Under the pieces are notes generated by a model. The model had not been told where the DNA came from, ran no database searches, and saw nothing but the letters and a program-made list of their open reading frames with translations. From contig CAZGZR010000088.1 in assembly GCA_964529745.1 (NCBI GenBank), forward strand, positions 1 through 10,832: a stretch of DNA of 10,832 bases, in the 5' to 3' direction. The position numbers and the translations under genes are program-made. Of the stretch, positions 1 to 6,690 are shown in pieces. The stretch's first letter is position 1. The number at the start of each line of letters is the position of its first letter. Origin of the DNA: RBG-16-57-9 sp964529745 (GTDB taxonomy: Archaea; Thermoproteota; Bathyarchaeia; TCS64).

Positions 1-677
1 TCCTCAGGATGTACGACCACATCCGGAGAGGCGAGGAGCTTCCCACCTACCAGACCCTCGCCGAGCTTGGGTGTCCCGTCGTCGGCATGATAATGGACAG
101 GGGCATGGCGGAGGGAGGCAGCATAGGGTGGCTCGACGAGAAGCACCTCATCATCGCCGTCCACTTCCCCCGCGCCAACACGAGGATGCCCGAGATCATG
201 AGGGCCAACGAGTCCGGGCACACCCAGTTCGCCCGCATAGTGAAGCTCCAGGACCCCGAGGTGGACGTGCGTCTCTGCCCCGGCTACGGCACCAGCCTCG
301 GCACCAGCCACTACACCCTCATCGACAGGCACACCAGCGTACAGGACCCAAGAACCGTAGACCCCTACCTCCGGGAGTGGATGGAGGCCGAGATGGGCTG
401 GGAGTTCATCAACCCGCCCGACGACGTCAGCGTCAAGGTGCACACCGGCGACCCCAGGACGCCCGTGGTGAAGCGGGGCCCCACCACGGGGGTGGTGCTG
501 GAGCCAAGGAAGATACTGGTGCCCACGGGGGACCCGAAGGCCACCAAGTGGTTCGAGAGCATCGACGTCGAGGTGGTGGAGGTCGAGGTGCCCACCCTGG
601 TGAGGCCCCGCAACAGCGGCAGCATAAAGTGCACCTGCGGCGGCATCCTCAGGGACCCCGAGCCCAAGAGCTACTAG
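1..677 (+). CDS. Pentein-fold arginine deiminase/amidinotransferase-like protein (5' end missing)
   Basis: The frame is open to the left edge, so the true start lies outside the window; the first visible ATG is at 9 and gives 222 residues. Counting from it, I see an EGGS stretch (35-38) like the guanidine-binding EGG region of arginine deiminases, a possible catalytic histidine (H101 in SHYTLID), and a C-terminal SGSIKCTCGG motif (203-212). That motif sits where this superfamily carries its nucleophilic cysteine (usually GGGxxHC); C208 or C210 would be the nucleophile. Family members hydrolyse or transfer guanidino groups (arginine deiminase, dimethylargininase, amidinotransferases). Known enzymes are about 250-410 residues, so an N-terminal part is probably missing. 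The histidine usually preceding the cysteine is a lysine here and the HxD motif is altered, so the substrate cannot be named. The gene converges on the ClC gene, with overlapping stop codons. Confidence 0.62.
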   Translation, partial: LRMYDHIRRGEELPTYQTLAELGCPVVGMIMDRGMAEGGSIGWLDEKHLIIAVHFPRANTRMPEIMRANESGHTQFARIVKLQDPEVDVRLCPGYGTSLGTSHYTLIDRHTSVQDPRTVDPYLREWMEAEMGWEFINPPDDVSVKVHTGDPRTPVVKRGPTTGVVLEPRKILVPTGDPKATKWFESIDVEVVEVEVPTLVRPRNSGSIKCTCGGILRDPEPKSY

Positions 678-2386
678 CCGAAGACCCTCATCTTCCTCTT
701 ACCCATCTGGATGGCCTTGAGAACATCGCTGTCGCTGACCACGCCGAGGAGGCGGGCGCTGTCCCTCAGATCCACGACGGGCAGTATCTCGTGCCCCCTG
801 TTCAGCGTCTCCATGACATAATGGCTGGTGTCCTCGGGGTGTATGAGGGGCAGATCCGTCAACATGATGTCCCTAGCCTTCATCTCCTTCAGCCTCTCCT
901 GGGGCACGTGGATCAAGGTCTCAAGGGTGACCATGCCTGCATACTTCCCCTCGTCTATGACGGGGAAACCCGTGTGCTCGCTCTCCCAGACCATGAAGGT
1001 CACCACGTCGAGGGGGGTGTCGGGCATCACGGAGACGACGTGATCAGACTCCGTCATGATCTCCTCGACGTACACGAGCTTCAGCGGGTCGATGATCTTG
1101 TCAACCTCGACGCCGCGGCGCTTCAGCTTCAGGGTGTAGATGCTCCCGTCCATGAAGACCGTTGAGATGAAGTTGCTGGACGCGCAGGCCAGCATCAGGG
1201 GGGCAAGCAGATAGTAGTTGCCCGACATCTCCGGAAGCATGATGATGCACGTCAGCGGAGCCTTGGCGGCGCCCGCGAAGAAGGCCGCCATGCCCACGAT
1301 GGAGTAGACGTACAGCTCTTTGGAGGCGAAAGGCAGGCCCGACATGAGGTACCCCAGGGCGCCGCCGAACATGCCCCCCATGTACAGGCTCGGCGCGAAT
1401 ATGCCTCCGCTGCTGCCGCTCCCGATGGTTATGCCGGTGGCCAGGAACTTAATGACCCCCAGGATGAGGAGGAGCCTCAGGGAGAGGCTTCCCCCGAGCG
1501 CCTTATCCAGTCCCTCGTAGCCTATGCCGAACACGCCGTACCCCAAGAAGAACATGCCGAGGAACCCTGTGAAGAGCCCACCAATGCTGGGTTTAAGCGA
1601 CTCCGGGATCGGTACGGCCTCGAAGAGGTCCTCGAACATGTAAAGCCCTCTAGTCCACGCTATGGCTATGAAACCGAACAGGACCCCGATGGGCACGAAG
1701 TAGATTAACTCGAGGGGGTTGGCCATGTGGTAGACTGGGAGGAGGAAGGCGGCCTGCATCCCGAAAACCTCGGCGGTTATGAACATTCCCACCACCGAAG
1801 ACAGTATCACCGGGATGATGTCGTACGCCGCGACGCCGCTGTATACTACCTCGATGCCGAAGATGGCTCCCCCGAGGGGGGCCATGAAGGTGCTAGAGAT
1901 GCCCGACGCCAAGCCGCATACGACGAGAAGCTTCTGGTAGGGCTCGTCGAGCTTGAACAGTTGCCCGAGGATGGAGCCCACGCTGCTGCCTATCTGGGCG
2001 ATGGGGCCCTCCCTGCCCACGCTGCCCCCTGAACCGATGGTGAGGCTGGAAACCAAGATCTTCACGGCAGCGACCCTGCTACGGATCACGCCTCCCTTAA
2101 GGGTGACGGCCTCAATGACCTCCGGGACGCCGTGGCCCTTGGTCTCGGGGGCCACCCTGTTGACGATTGGGCCTACGATGAGACCGCCTATGGCGGGCAG
2201 AAGTATGAGGCCAAGGTTGTATCCATGGGCCATGTAGGTAATCCTCGGCAGAAGCACCTCGAAGAAGATGTCTTGGAAGAACTCGATCATCTTCCTGAAC
2301 ACGATCGAGCCTAGACCTCCCGCTACACCGATAACGATTGCCAAGAAGTTGATCTTAGACCATGTTTTAACGCCCTTCTTTATCAC
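674..2386 (-). CDS. ClC-family chloride channel/transporter with C-terminal CBS pair
   Basis: A 570-residue ClC anion transport protein in the cytoplasmic membrane. The family signatures appear in order: GHGVP (84-88), GREGP with the gating glutamate E126 (124-128), GSGSSGGIFAP (322-332) and Y417, matching the central anion-site tyrosine (Tyr445 in E. coli ClC-ec1). Many hydrophobic helices span about residues 12-410. Two CBS domains follow (about 440-495 and 503-560); in other proteins these bind adenine nucleotides and tune transport. After the family's APLxGxxFxIE motif, E179 is followed by V180, whereas ClC-ec1 has the proton glutamate Glu203; this affects whether it works as an H+ antiporter or a channel (see findings). 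The start is GTG at 2386; the stretch before it has no clear Shine-Dalgarno, and a TATA-like box lies about 27 bases upstream. The stop shares CTAG with the convergent pentein gene. Confidence 0.95.
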   Translation of the reverse strand: MIKKGVKTWSKINFLAIVIGVAGGLGSIVFRKMIEFFQDIFFEVLLPRITYMAHGYNLGLILLPAIGGLIVGPIVNRVAPETKGHGVPEVIEAVTLKGGVIRSRVAAVKILVSSLTIGSGGSVGREGPIAQIGSSVGSILGQLFKLDEPYQKLLVVCGLASGISSTFMAPLGGAIFGIEVVYSGVAAYDIIPVILSSVVGMFITAEVFGMQAAFLLPVYHMANPLELIYFVPIGVLFGFIAIAWTRGLYMFEDLFEAVPIPESLKPSIGGLFTGFLGMFFLGYGVFGIGYEGLDKALGGSLSLRLLLILGVIKFLATGITIGSGSSGGIFAPSLYMGGMFGGALGYLMSGLPFASKELYVYSIVGMAAFFAGAAKAPLTCIIMLPEMSGNYYLLAPLMLACASSNFISTVFMDGSIYTLKLKRRGVEVDKIIDPLKLVYVEEIMTESDHVVSVMPDTPLDVVTFMVWESEHTGFPVIDEGKYAGMVTLETLIHVPQERLKEMKARDIMLTDLPLIHPEDTSHYVMETLNRGHEILPVVDLRDSARLLGVVSDSDVLKAIQMGKRKMRVFG

Positions 2387-2409
2387 GGGATACAGCCTTC
2401 ATCTTATCC

Positions 2410-2419
2410 AATTTTTAGG
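2410..2419 (-). promoter_or_regulatory. TATA-like box of the ClC gene
   Basis: Minus-strand CCTAAAAATT, centred about 27-28 bases before the GTG at 2386. Archaeal transcription normally begins about 26-27 bases after the TATA centre, so the transcript would begin at or next to the start codon (leaderless). There is no obvious BRE. Confidence 0.45.
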
Positions 2420-2474
2420 CGCGTCAGGCGTCTACATCAGGATTTAGATCTTTCAGACGGTGTTAGATATGAAC

Positions 2475-2491
2475 GTTTCTAATTTAGAAAC
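2475..2491. repeat. 17-bp palindrome, candidate operator 1
   Basis: GTTTCTAATTTAGAAAC has perfect 8-base inverted arms around one central base. It lies about 60-75 bases upstream of the inferred ClC transcription start, and a second GTTT...AAAC palindrome follows 12 bases later. The shape suits a dimeric helix-turn-helix regulator, but no regulator gene is in the window. Confidence 0.5.
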
Positions 2492-2503
2492 AGGAAAAAG
2501 CCA

Positions 2504-2519
2504 GTTTATTGAAATAAAC
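2504..2519. repeat. 16-bp palindrome, candidate operator 2
   Basis: GTTTATTGAAATAAAC has perfect 7-base inverted arms around a GA centre and shares GTTT/AAAC ends with the palindrome at 2475-2491. Centres are about 28-29 bases apart. Palindromes arise easily in AT-rich DNA, so the pairing of the two is the main reason to note it. Confidence 0.4.
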
Positions 2520-2612
2520 CTATTAATAATACTCTGTAACGCTAAAGTTCCTTTATATCGGTTTTAAAATGTCTTAAGTCGTTAAAATACATAGACACTA
2601 GTTATTAATCTT

Positions 2613-2635
2613 AAAAAAAGGTTAATTTTTAAAAA
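2613..2635 (-). terminator. Probable oligo-T terminator of purE
   Basis: Read on the minus strand downstream of purE, a T5 run (2631-2635) and a T7 run (2613-2619) follow each other. Archaeal RNA polymerase commonly terminates at such U-tracts without a strong hairpin. A weak stem (7-base arms at 2656-2662 and 2680-2686, 17-base loop) lies just before them. Confidence 0.5.
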
Positions 2636-2727
2636 GAAACAAGTAAACTCAAATTAAAGGGTCTTATGGTTCTGACTTAACCCTTTTACGGTGTAACAAC
2701 TTCGAATGAAACCGGGGATAACCGATC

Positions 2728-3168
2728 TTAGCCCTTGGCCCGCTTAACGCGGTACTCCCGCAGCCTTTCCATGAGTGCCTCATCGCCCAGGGCAAGTATC
2801 TCGACGGCCAGCAGCGCGGCGTTACTGGCGCCGTCTATGGCAACGGTGGCGACGGGGACCCCCGTGGGCATCTGGACGATGCTGAGGAGGCTGTCGAGGC
2901 CCCCGAGCTTGACGTCTTTGGGGACGCCGATGACTGGTTTGATAGTCTGCGCAGCGACGGCTCCAGGCAGGGCGGCGGCGAGGCCCGCCACGCAGATGTA
3001 AACGTCTGCGTCGCTGTTCTTAACGTGTGAGGCGAGCTTCCCCGGGTCCCTGTGGGCGGAGATCACGTTGAGCTCATATGGCACGTCGAACTCGTCCAGC
3101 ATCTTCGCGGCTTTCTCGCCCAGCCCCGAGTCGCTCTTGCTGCCTATTATGATGGAGACTCCGGTCAT
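2728..3168 (-). CDS. purE: Phosphoribosylaminoimidazole carboxylase catalytic subunit PurE
   Basis: A 146-residue PurE, normal length for a single-domain enzyme. It forms 4-carboxyaminoimidazole ribonucleotide in cytosolic de novo purine synthesis. Visible family motifs are the N-terminal GSKSDSG (9-15), SAHRDP (37-42) with the conserved histidine, ALPG (66-69), and the C-terminal SIVQMPTGVPV and SNAALLAVEIL segments. Class I bacterial PurE (N5-CAIR mutase, working after PurK) has AAHLPG; here the histidine of that motif is alanine (AAALPG). No purK is in the window, so direct carboxylation of AIR (class II activity) is possible but unproven. The start is ATG at 3168, with no Shine-Dalgarno but a TATA box 26 bases upstream. 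It is the last gene of the minus-strand block, about 110 bases after the sensory gene, with its own promoter. Confidence 0.95.
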   Translation of the reverse strand: MTGVSIIIGSKSDSGLGEKAAKMLDEFDVPYELNVISAHRDPGKLASHVKNSDADVYICVAGLAAALPGAVAAQTIKPVIGVPKDVKLGGLDSLLSIVQMPTGVPVATVAIDGASNAALLAVEILALGDEALMERLREYRVKRAKG

Positions 3169-3189
3169 GGTGTGGTTGTCCGCGGATTC

Positions 3190-3199
3190 GATATATAGG
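3190..3199 (-). promoter_or_regulatory. TATA box of purE
   Basis: Minus-strand CCTATATATC, a very good archaeal TATA box centred about 26-27 bases before the ATG at 3168, predicting a leaderless purE transcript. It is flanked by two CCGCGG palindromes (3180-3185 and 3213-3218), and CGGAGTCTCCG (3205-3215) sits just upstream. Confidence 0.65.
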
Positions 3200-3279
3200 T
3201 TGTTCGGAGTCTCCGCGGCTTGAGTGGCTCCAGAGTTTCACCTTGTAACCATCATGGGTAGGAGGGGGTAAAGAGCTAG

Positions 3280-5124
3280 TTAGGTTTCGTTAGCGTGTGA
3301 TCGAGGTATTTGAGGCGTGACATCCTCGTTGACGTGCACCGTCACGGGATCTTCGTTGAGTGTTCGCGGCCCTATCTCTCTGATTCTCCTCAGCGCCGCC
3401 GCGGAGTGGTTTGCCAGAGTCTCCATGAACCTCGTGTCGTACTCGCTAAAGGCGTTTTCTTCGCAGCTCTCTATGTTTATCACGCCGAAGGTCACTCCCT
3501 GGTCGTTCATGGGCACGGCCAGCTCTGATCTTATGTTGCATTCGTAACCCGCATCCAGGGGCGGTGGAAGGTAGTCCCCGTCTAGGCTCACGTCTGGAAC
3601 GATCTGGGTTGCACCCGTGAGGTATGTTCTGGCGGTCACGCTTCGTGATCCTACTCCTATTACCCACATCTTCCTGAGGGGGATGCCTACGGTTTTTTCG
3701 TATACCAATTCCTCGTCTCTGTTTACCGCTATGCCAGCGAAGCTGAACCTTACCAATTGCTGCATCGTGGACACTATGATGTCGTACACGTCCTCGGGGG
3801 TCCGGACTTCGATGAATCTTAGGGCGCTCTCGTGTAGCTTCATGAACTTGTGCTCGAAGCTTTTCCTCTCCGAGATGTCTCTCAAGAAGGAGAGGGACGC
3901 CGGCCTGCCCTCGTACTCGATGTATGAGGCGTTTGTCTCGACGGAGACCTCTGCCCCGTCTTTTCTGATGATGGATAGCTCATACTGGTGGGGCGGTTCT
4001 TCGCCTCTCTGCCGGGCCAACGTCCTCTCCTTGACCAGTTCCTGATATCCTGGTGAGGTGATTTCCATCGAGTCCATTCCTATCAGTTCGTCGACGGTGT
4101 AACCCAGCATCTCGGATGCCCTCTTGTTCGCGTACACGATTTTCACGCCCTGCAAAACGAAGGCGGCGTCCATCGAGGAGTCAATGAGCGACCTCCATTT
4201 CCTCTCCGATTTCTCAAGTTCATTCAAGTGGTTTATACGATTGTATGCGTTCGCGATGTGCGTGGCCAACGTCTCCAAGAGTTTCTGGTCATCCGATGTG
4301 AAGGCGTTCAACCTCTTACTCTCAACGTTCAGTATGCCCTGAACGTTACCTTCCACTTTCAATGGGACAGCTATCTCGGAGAGGAGATACATTTGTTTAT
4401 ACCAGGCCACATAGTCCGGGTCCAGCCTCGTGTCCGGGACCACCTGGGTCTCGCCGGTTCTCACGGCTCTCACCGTGACCCCGGGGCCGTCAAGGTCTTG
4501 TTCATAGGTTACGGGCAGCGATGCGCCCATGGTGAAGAGCTCGTACAGCGTGTCTCCTCTCATTAAATGGATTCCAGCAAACGAAAACTCCAGCGTGTTG
4601 CGTATCGCATCGAAGGAAAGGCCCGAAACGTCCTCCATCTTCTCAGCTGATGAGATCTCTATGGCGTACCTATGCAGGGCTTCCAACCTATTCCTATATT
4701 GCTCCCTAACTCTCTCTGATCGGTATCTTTCCACTGCGTGTTGGATCCTCTTGGCCAGCACCTGGAAATGGCTTGCGTCAGGCTCCTTCCGGATGTAGTC
4801 ATCCACCCCGGAGGCGAAAGCCTCCTCCGCGACCTCCTCGCTTCCACGGCCGGTGTAAAGAATGAAGGGTTTGTCCTCGATCACTTTGACTGTTTTGCAT
4901 ACGCTTATCCCGTTACATTGGTCAGTGATTTTGTAGTCGGACAGTATGCAGTCGTGTGGTTCCTTCATTTTCTCCTTTAACGCGTCGAAGCTGGTGACGG
5001 ATATTATCTCGATGTTTGGGTTGTTTTTCTCCACGAACATCTTGGTGAACTTTAGGTGTGTCTCCTCGTCGTCGATATGGATGACTATTATCTTGTCCTC
5101 GGGACGCTGGGGAAGGTTTACCAA
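3280..5124 (-). CDS. REC-GAF-PAS-GAF sensory/response regulator protein
   Basis: A 614-residue cytosolic signalling protein with no membrane segment. Residues 11-130 form a receiver domain with acidic pair D18/D19, phospho-acceptor D63 (SDYKIT), T91 and K113, all the key residues. A GAF domain follows (about 150-300), then a PAS domain (about 308-420, ending in the typical LRDISERK) and a second GAF (about 430-582). The two GAFs are clearly a duplication: FSFAGI, TQVVPD/TQIVPD, DPDY/DGDY and SEIAVP/SELAVP recur in order, and the preceding helix begins LHRYAI/LHESAL. The last 30 residues look disordered. I see no HisKA, HATPase, GGDEF, methyl-accepting or DNA-binding domain, so output must be through a partner. 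The start is TTG at 5124; an in-frame stop lies just upstream, the next ATG is inside the receiver domain, and a TATA-like box is 26 bases upstream. Its base composition looks less GC-rich than the pur genes around it. Confidence 0.9.
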   Translation of the reverse strand: MVNLPQRPEDKIIVIHIDDEETHLKFTKMFVEKNNPNIEIISVTSFDALKEKMKEPHDCILSDYKITDQCNGISVCKTVKVIEDKPFILYTGRGSEEVAEEAFASGVDDYIRKEPDASHFQVLAKRIQHAVERYRSERVREQYRNRLEALHRYAIEISSAEKMEDVSGLSFDAIRNTLEFSFAGIHLMRGDTLYELFTMGASLPVTYEQDLDGPGVTVRAVRTGETQVVPDTRLDPDYVAWYKQMYLLSEIAVPLKVEGNVQGILNVESKRLNAFTSDDQKLLETLATHIANAYNRINHLNELEKSERKWRSLIDSSMDAAFVLQGVKIVYANKRASEMLGYTVDELIGMDSMEITSPGYQELVKERTLARQRGEEPPHQYELSIIRKDGAEVSVETNASYIEYEGRPASLSFLRDISERKSFEHKFMKLHESALRFIEVRTPEDVYDIIVSTMQQLVRFSFAGIAVNRDEELVYEKTVGIPLRKMWVIGVGSRSVTARTYLTGATQIVPDVSLDGDYLPPPLDAGYECNIRSELAVPMNDQGVTFGVINIESCEENAFSEYDTRFMETLANHSAAALRRIREIGPRTLNEDPVTVHVNEDVTPQIPRSHANET

Positions 5125-5145
5125 AGTGGTATTACTTTATGCATT

Positions 5146-5155
5146 GTTTATTATC
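5146..5155 (-). promoter_or_regulatory. TATA-like box of the sensory gene
   Basis: Minus-strand GATAATAAAC in the AT-rich gap after purF, centred 26 bases before the TTG at 5124. The spacing fits a leaderless start there and suggests the sensor is transcribed separately from purC-purF. Confidence 0.45.
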
Positions 5156-5232
5156 TGATATGGTTTTGAGGTTCATTTAAGAAAATTCATATGTATTTTT
5201 CTGTATGTTTTTTCTACTGTACTTTATTACGC

Positions 5233-6690
5233 CTATATATTCTCGTATATTCTCCCCTTCTCCTGAATGCCTTTTCCAAGCTTCTCCTTCATGGCCTCTG
5301 ATAGGGTGTTGGCCATCTCGGTGGGGTACCTGTCGGTTATGCAGCCCAGGCAGAGCTGGTCCGGCCGCATCCCGGTCTCCTTGATGTACTCGTCGATGGG
5401 AAGGTAGTTGACGCTGTCTGCGCCTATCTCCCGGGCTATCTCCTCGGGCGTCAGGCGGGCGCCTATGAGCTCGCCGTAGCTGCTCATGTCGATGCCGTAG
5501 AAGCAGGGACCGATGATCCGGGGATACGTGACGAACACGTGCACCTCCCTGGCGCCCGCGTCCCTGAGCCGCTTCACGTTGCCCCGCATGGTGTCGCCTC
5601 GGACGATGCTGTCGTCCACCACGGCGACGCGTTTCCCGACGATCACCGGCGCCAGTATGTTGAGCTTCCTGTAGATGACCGTCTGCCTGTCCACTCCGTC
5701 GGTGATGAAGGCGCGCTGGCTCACGTACCTGTGCCGCCTGAGTGCCATCTCCCAGGGCAGCCCGGACTCCACGTGGAACCCGTAGGCGGCGTCGTTGGCG
5801 CTCTCGGGTAGGCATACGACGATCTCGCACCGCTCCGCCGCCTCCTTGTATAATCTGGCGAGGGCCGCGCCGAACCCCCTGCGGCACTGGTAGACGTACC
5901 TGCCGTTGTACCGCGTGTCGGGGCGGCTGAAGTACGCGTACTCGAAGGCGCAGAACGCCTGCCGCCGGCTGGGAACCACCTGGAGCTGGCTGATCATCCC
6001 GTCCCGTATGATCATCAGCTCCCCGGGCCTGACCTCGCGCTGCCACTCCAGGCCGTTTATGGCTAGGCCGGTGCTCTCGGAGCTGAACGCGTAAACCCCG
6101 TCGCTGAACCCGTAGCAGAGGGGCTTTATCCCCAGCGGATCCTTCAACGCGAACAGAGTGCCGTCGTCGAGTATGCCCGTTAGGCTGTAGGCGCCGTCCA
6201 CGGTCTCCATGCACCTCCTAGCCGCGTCGGGTAGGCTCCCCGTGCGCTCGTACTCCTCTACTAGCAGGGAGGCCAAGGCGTGGGTGTCGGAGGTGGAGCA
6301 GTCCAGCCCCACCATGTCCTGGAGCCTGCGGACGTTCACTATGTTGCCGTTGAAGCTGAGGACGAGGCTGCGCTCGTCTCCGCGGGCCATTATGGGCATG
6401 GCGTCCCTGCATAGAGACTCAGCGTCGCTGCTCCCGCTGGTCGTATAACGCACGTTACCGATGCCCACTCCGCCTTTGAGCACCTTCACGCGGCTCTCCA
6501 TGCCGGGCTCCTTGAAGGGCGGTATCAGCCCGAGCCCGGTGTAGTACTCTAGGCGTCCGTCGTAGGTCGCGAACCCGTGGCTCTGGTGACCCCTGTGGTT
6601 CTGGGCGAGCATGCCCCAGTAGAGGTAGGGGAAGGCCTCCCGGTCTTTGGCGTATACGCCGAAAACGCCGCACTTCTCCCGGGCGCTCAC
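5233..6690 (-). CDS. purF: Amidophosphoribosyltransferase PurF, Fe-S type
   Basis: Catalyses the first committed purine step, PRPP plus glutamine to phosphoribosylamine. I chose the GTG at 6690, giving 485 residues, because it overlaps the purC stop as GTGA and places the nucleophile at C7 after a six-residue propeptide. The longer open frame upstream is out-of-frame purC sequence. The N-terminal Ntn glutaminase domain shows CGVFGVY (7-13), NVRYTTSG (79-86) and FNGNI (113-117). The phosphoribosyltransferase domain shows the PRPP loop VVDDSIVRGDT (357-367). C247, C396, C447 and C450 match the four [4Fe-4S] ligands of Bacillus subtilis PurF. It is divergent: RGQESAG is RGHQSHG (33-39), and the usually conserved PxQ-R flexible-loop stretch reads TDGVDRQ (330-336), about one residue shorter. 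It may be a specialised PurF, but the catalytic core is intact. Confidence 0.93.
   Translation of the reverse strand: MSAREKCGVFGVYAKDREAFPYLYWGMLAQNHRGHQSHGFATYDGRLEYYTGLGLIPPFKEPGMESRVKVLKGGVGIGNVRYTTSGSSDAESLCRDAMPIMARGDERSLVLSFNGNIVNVRRLQDMVGLDCSTSDTHALASLLVEEYERTGSLPDAARRCMETVDGAYSLTGILDDGTLFALKDPLGIKPLCYGFSDGVYAFSSESTGLAINGLEWQREVRPGELMIIRDGMISQLQVVPSRRQAFCAFEYAYFSRPDTRYNGRYVYQCRRGFGAALARLYKEAAERCEIVVCLPESANDAAYGFHVESGLPWEMALRRHRYVSQRAFITDGVDRQTVIYRKLNILAPVIVGKRVAVVDDSIVRGDTMRGNVKRLRDAGAREVHVFVTYPRIIGPCFYGIDMSSYGELIGARLTPEEIAREIGADSVNYLPIDEYIKETGMRPDQLCLGCITDRYPTEMANTLSEAMKEKLGKGIQEKGRIYENI

Larger units (their letters stand above)
2387..2727. other. AT-rich non-coding region between ClC gene and purE
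   Basis: About 340 bases with no convincing ORF, far richer in A and T than the flanking genes. Read on the minus strand it holds, from the purE side, a weak stem-loop (2656-2686), two oligo-T runs that could end purE transcription, several TATA-like strings (for example near 2550-2558), two neighbouring palindromes (2475-2491 and 2504-2519), and the ClC promoter box. I see no tRNA, rRNA, riboswitch or convincing C/D-box RNA. Confidence 0.7.

Noticed and set aside
71..1165. Long plus-strand reading frame of 364 codons
   Set aside because: It overlaps the pentein gene out of frame and lies antisense to the ClC gene; its product is low-complexity, rich in R, H, G and P, as expected of a shadow frame in GC-rich DNA.
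2410..2460. Possible C/D-box small RNA on the minus strand upstream of the ClC gene
   Set aside because: A TGATGT and two CTGA strings occur, but the C box is imperfect, spacing to the next CTGA is too short, and no terminal stem forms.
2387..2727. Purine riboswitch, CRISPR array or mobile element remnant
   Set aside because: No conserved riboswitch core, no regularly spaced direct repeats, and no terminal inverted repeats with target duplication; AT-rich promoter and terminator DNA explains the region.
5177..6214. Minus-strand reading frame of 345 codons inside purF
   Set aside because: Its product is Arg/Gly/Ala-rich without motifs and overlaps the well-supported purF frame.
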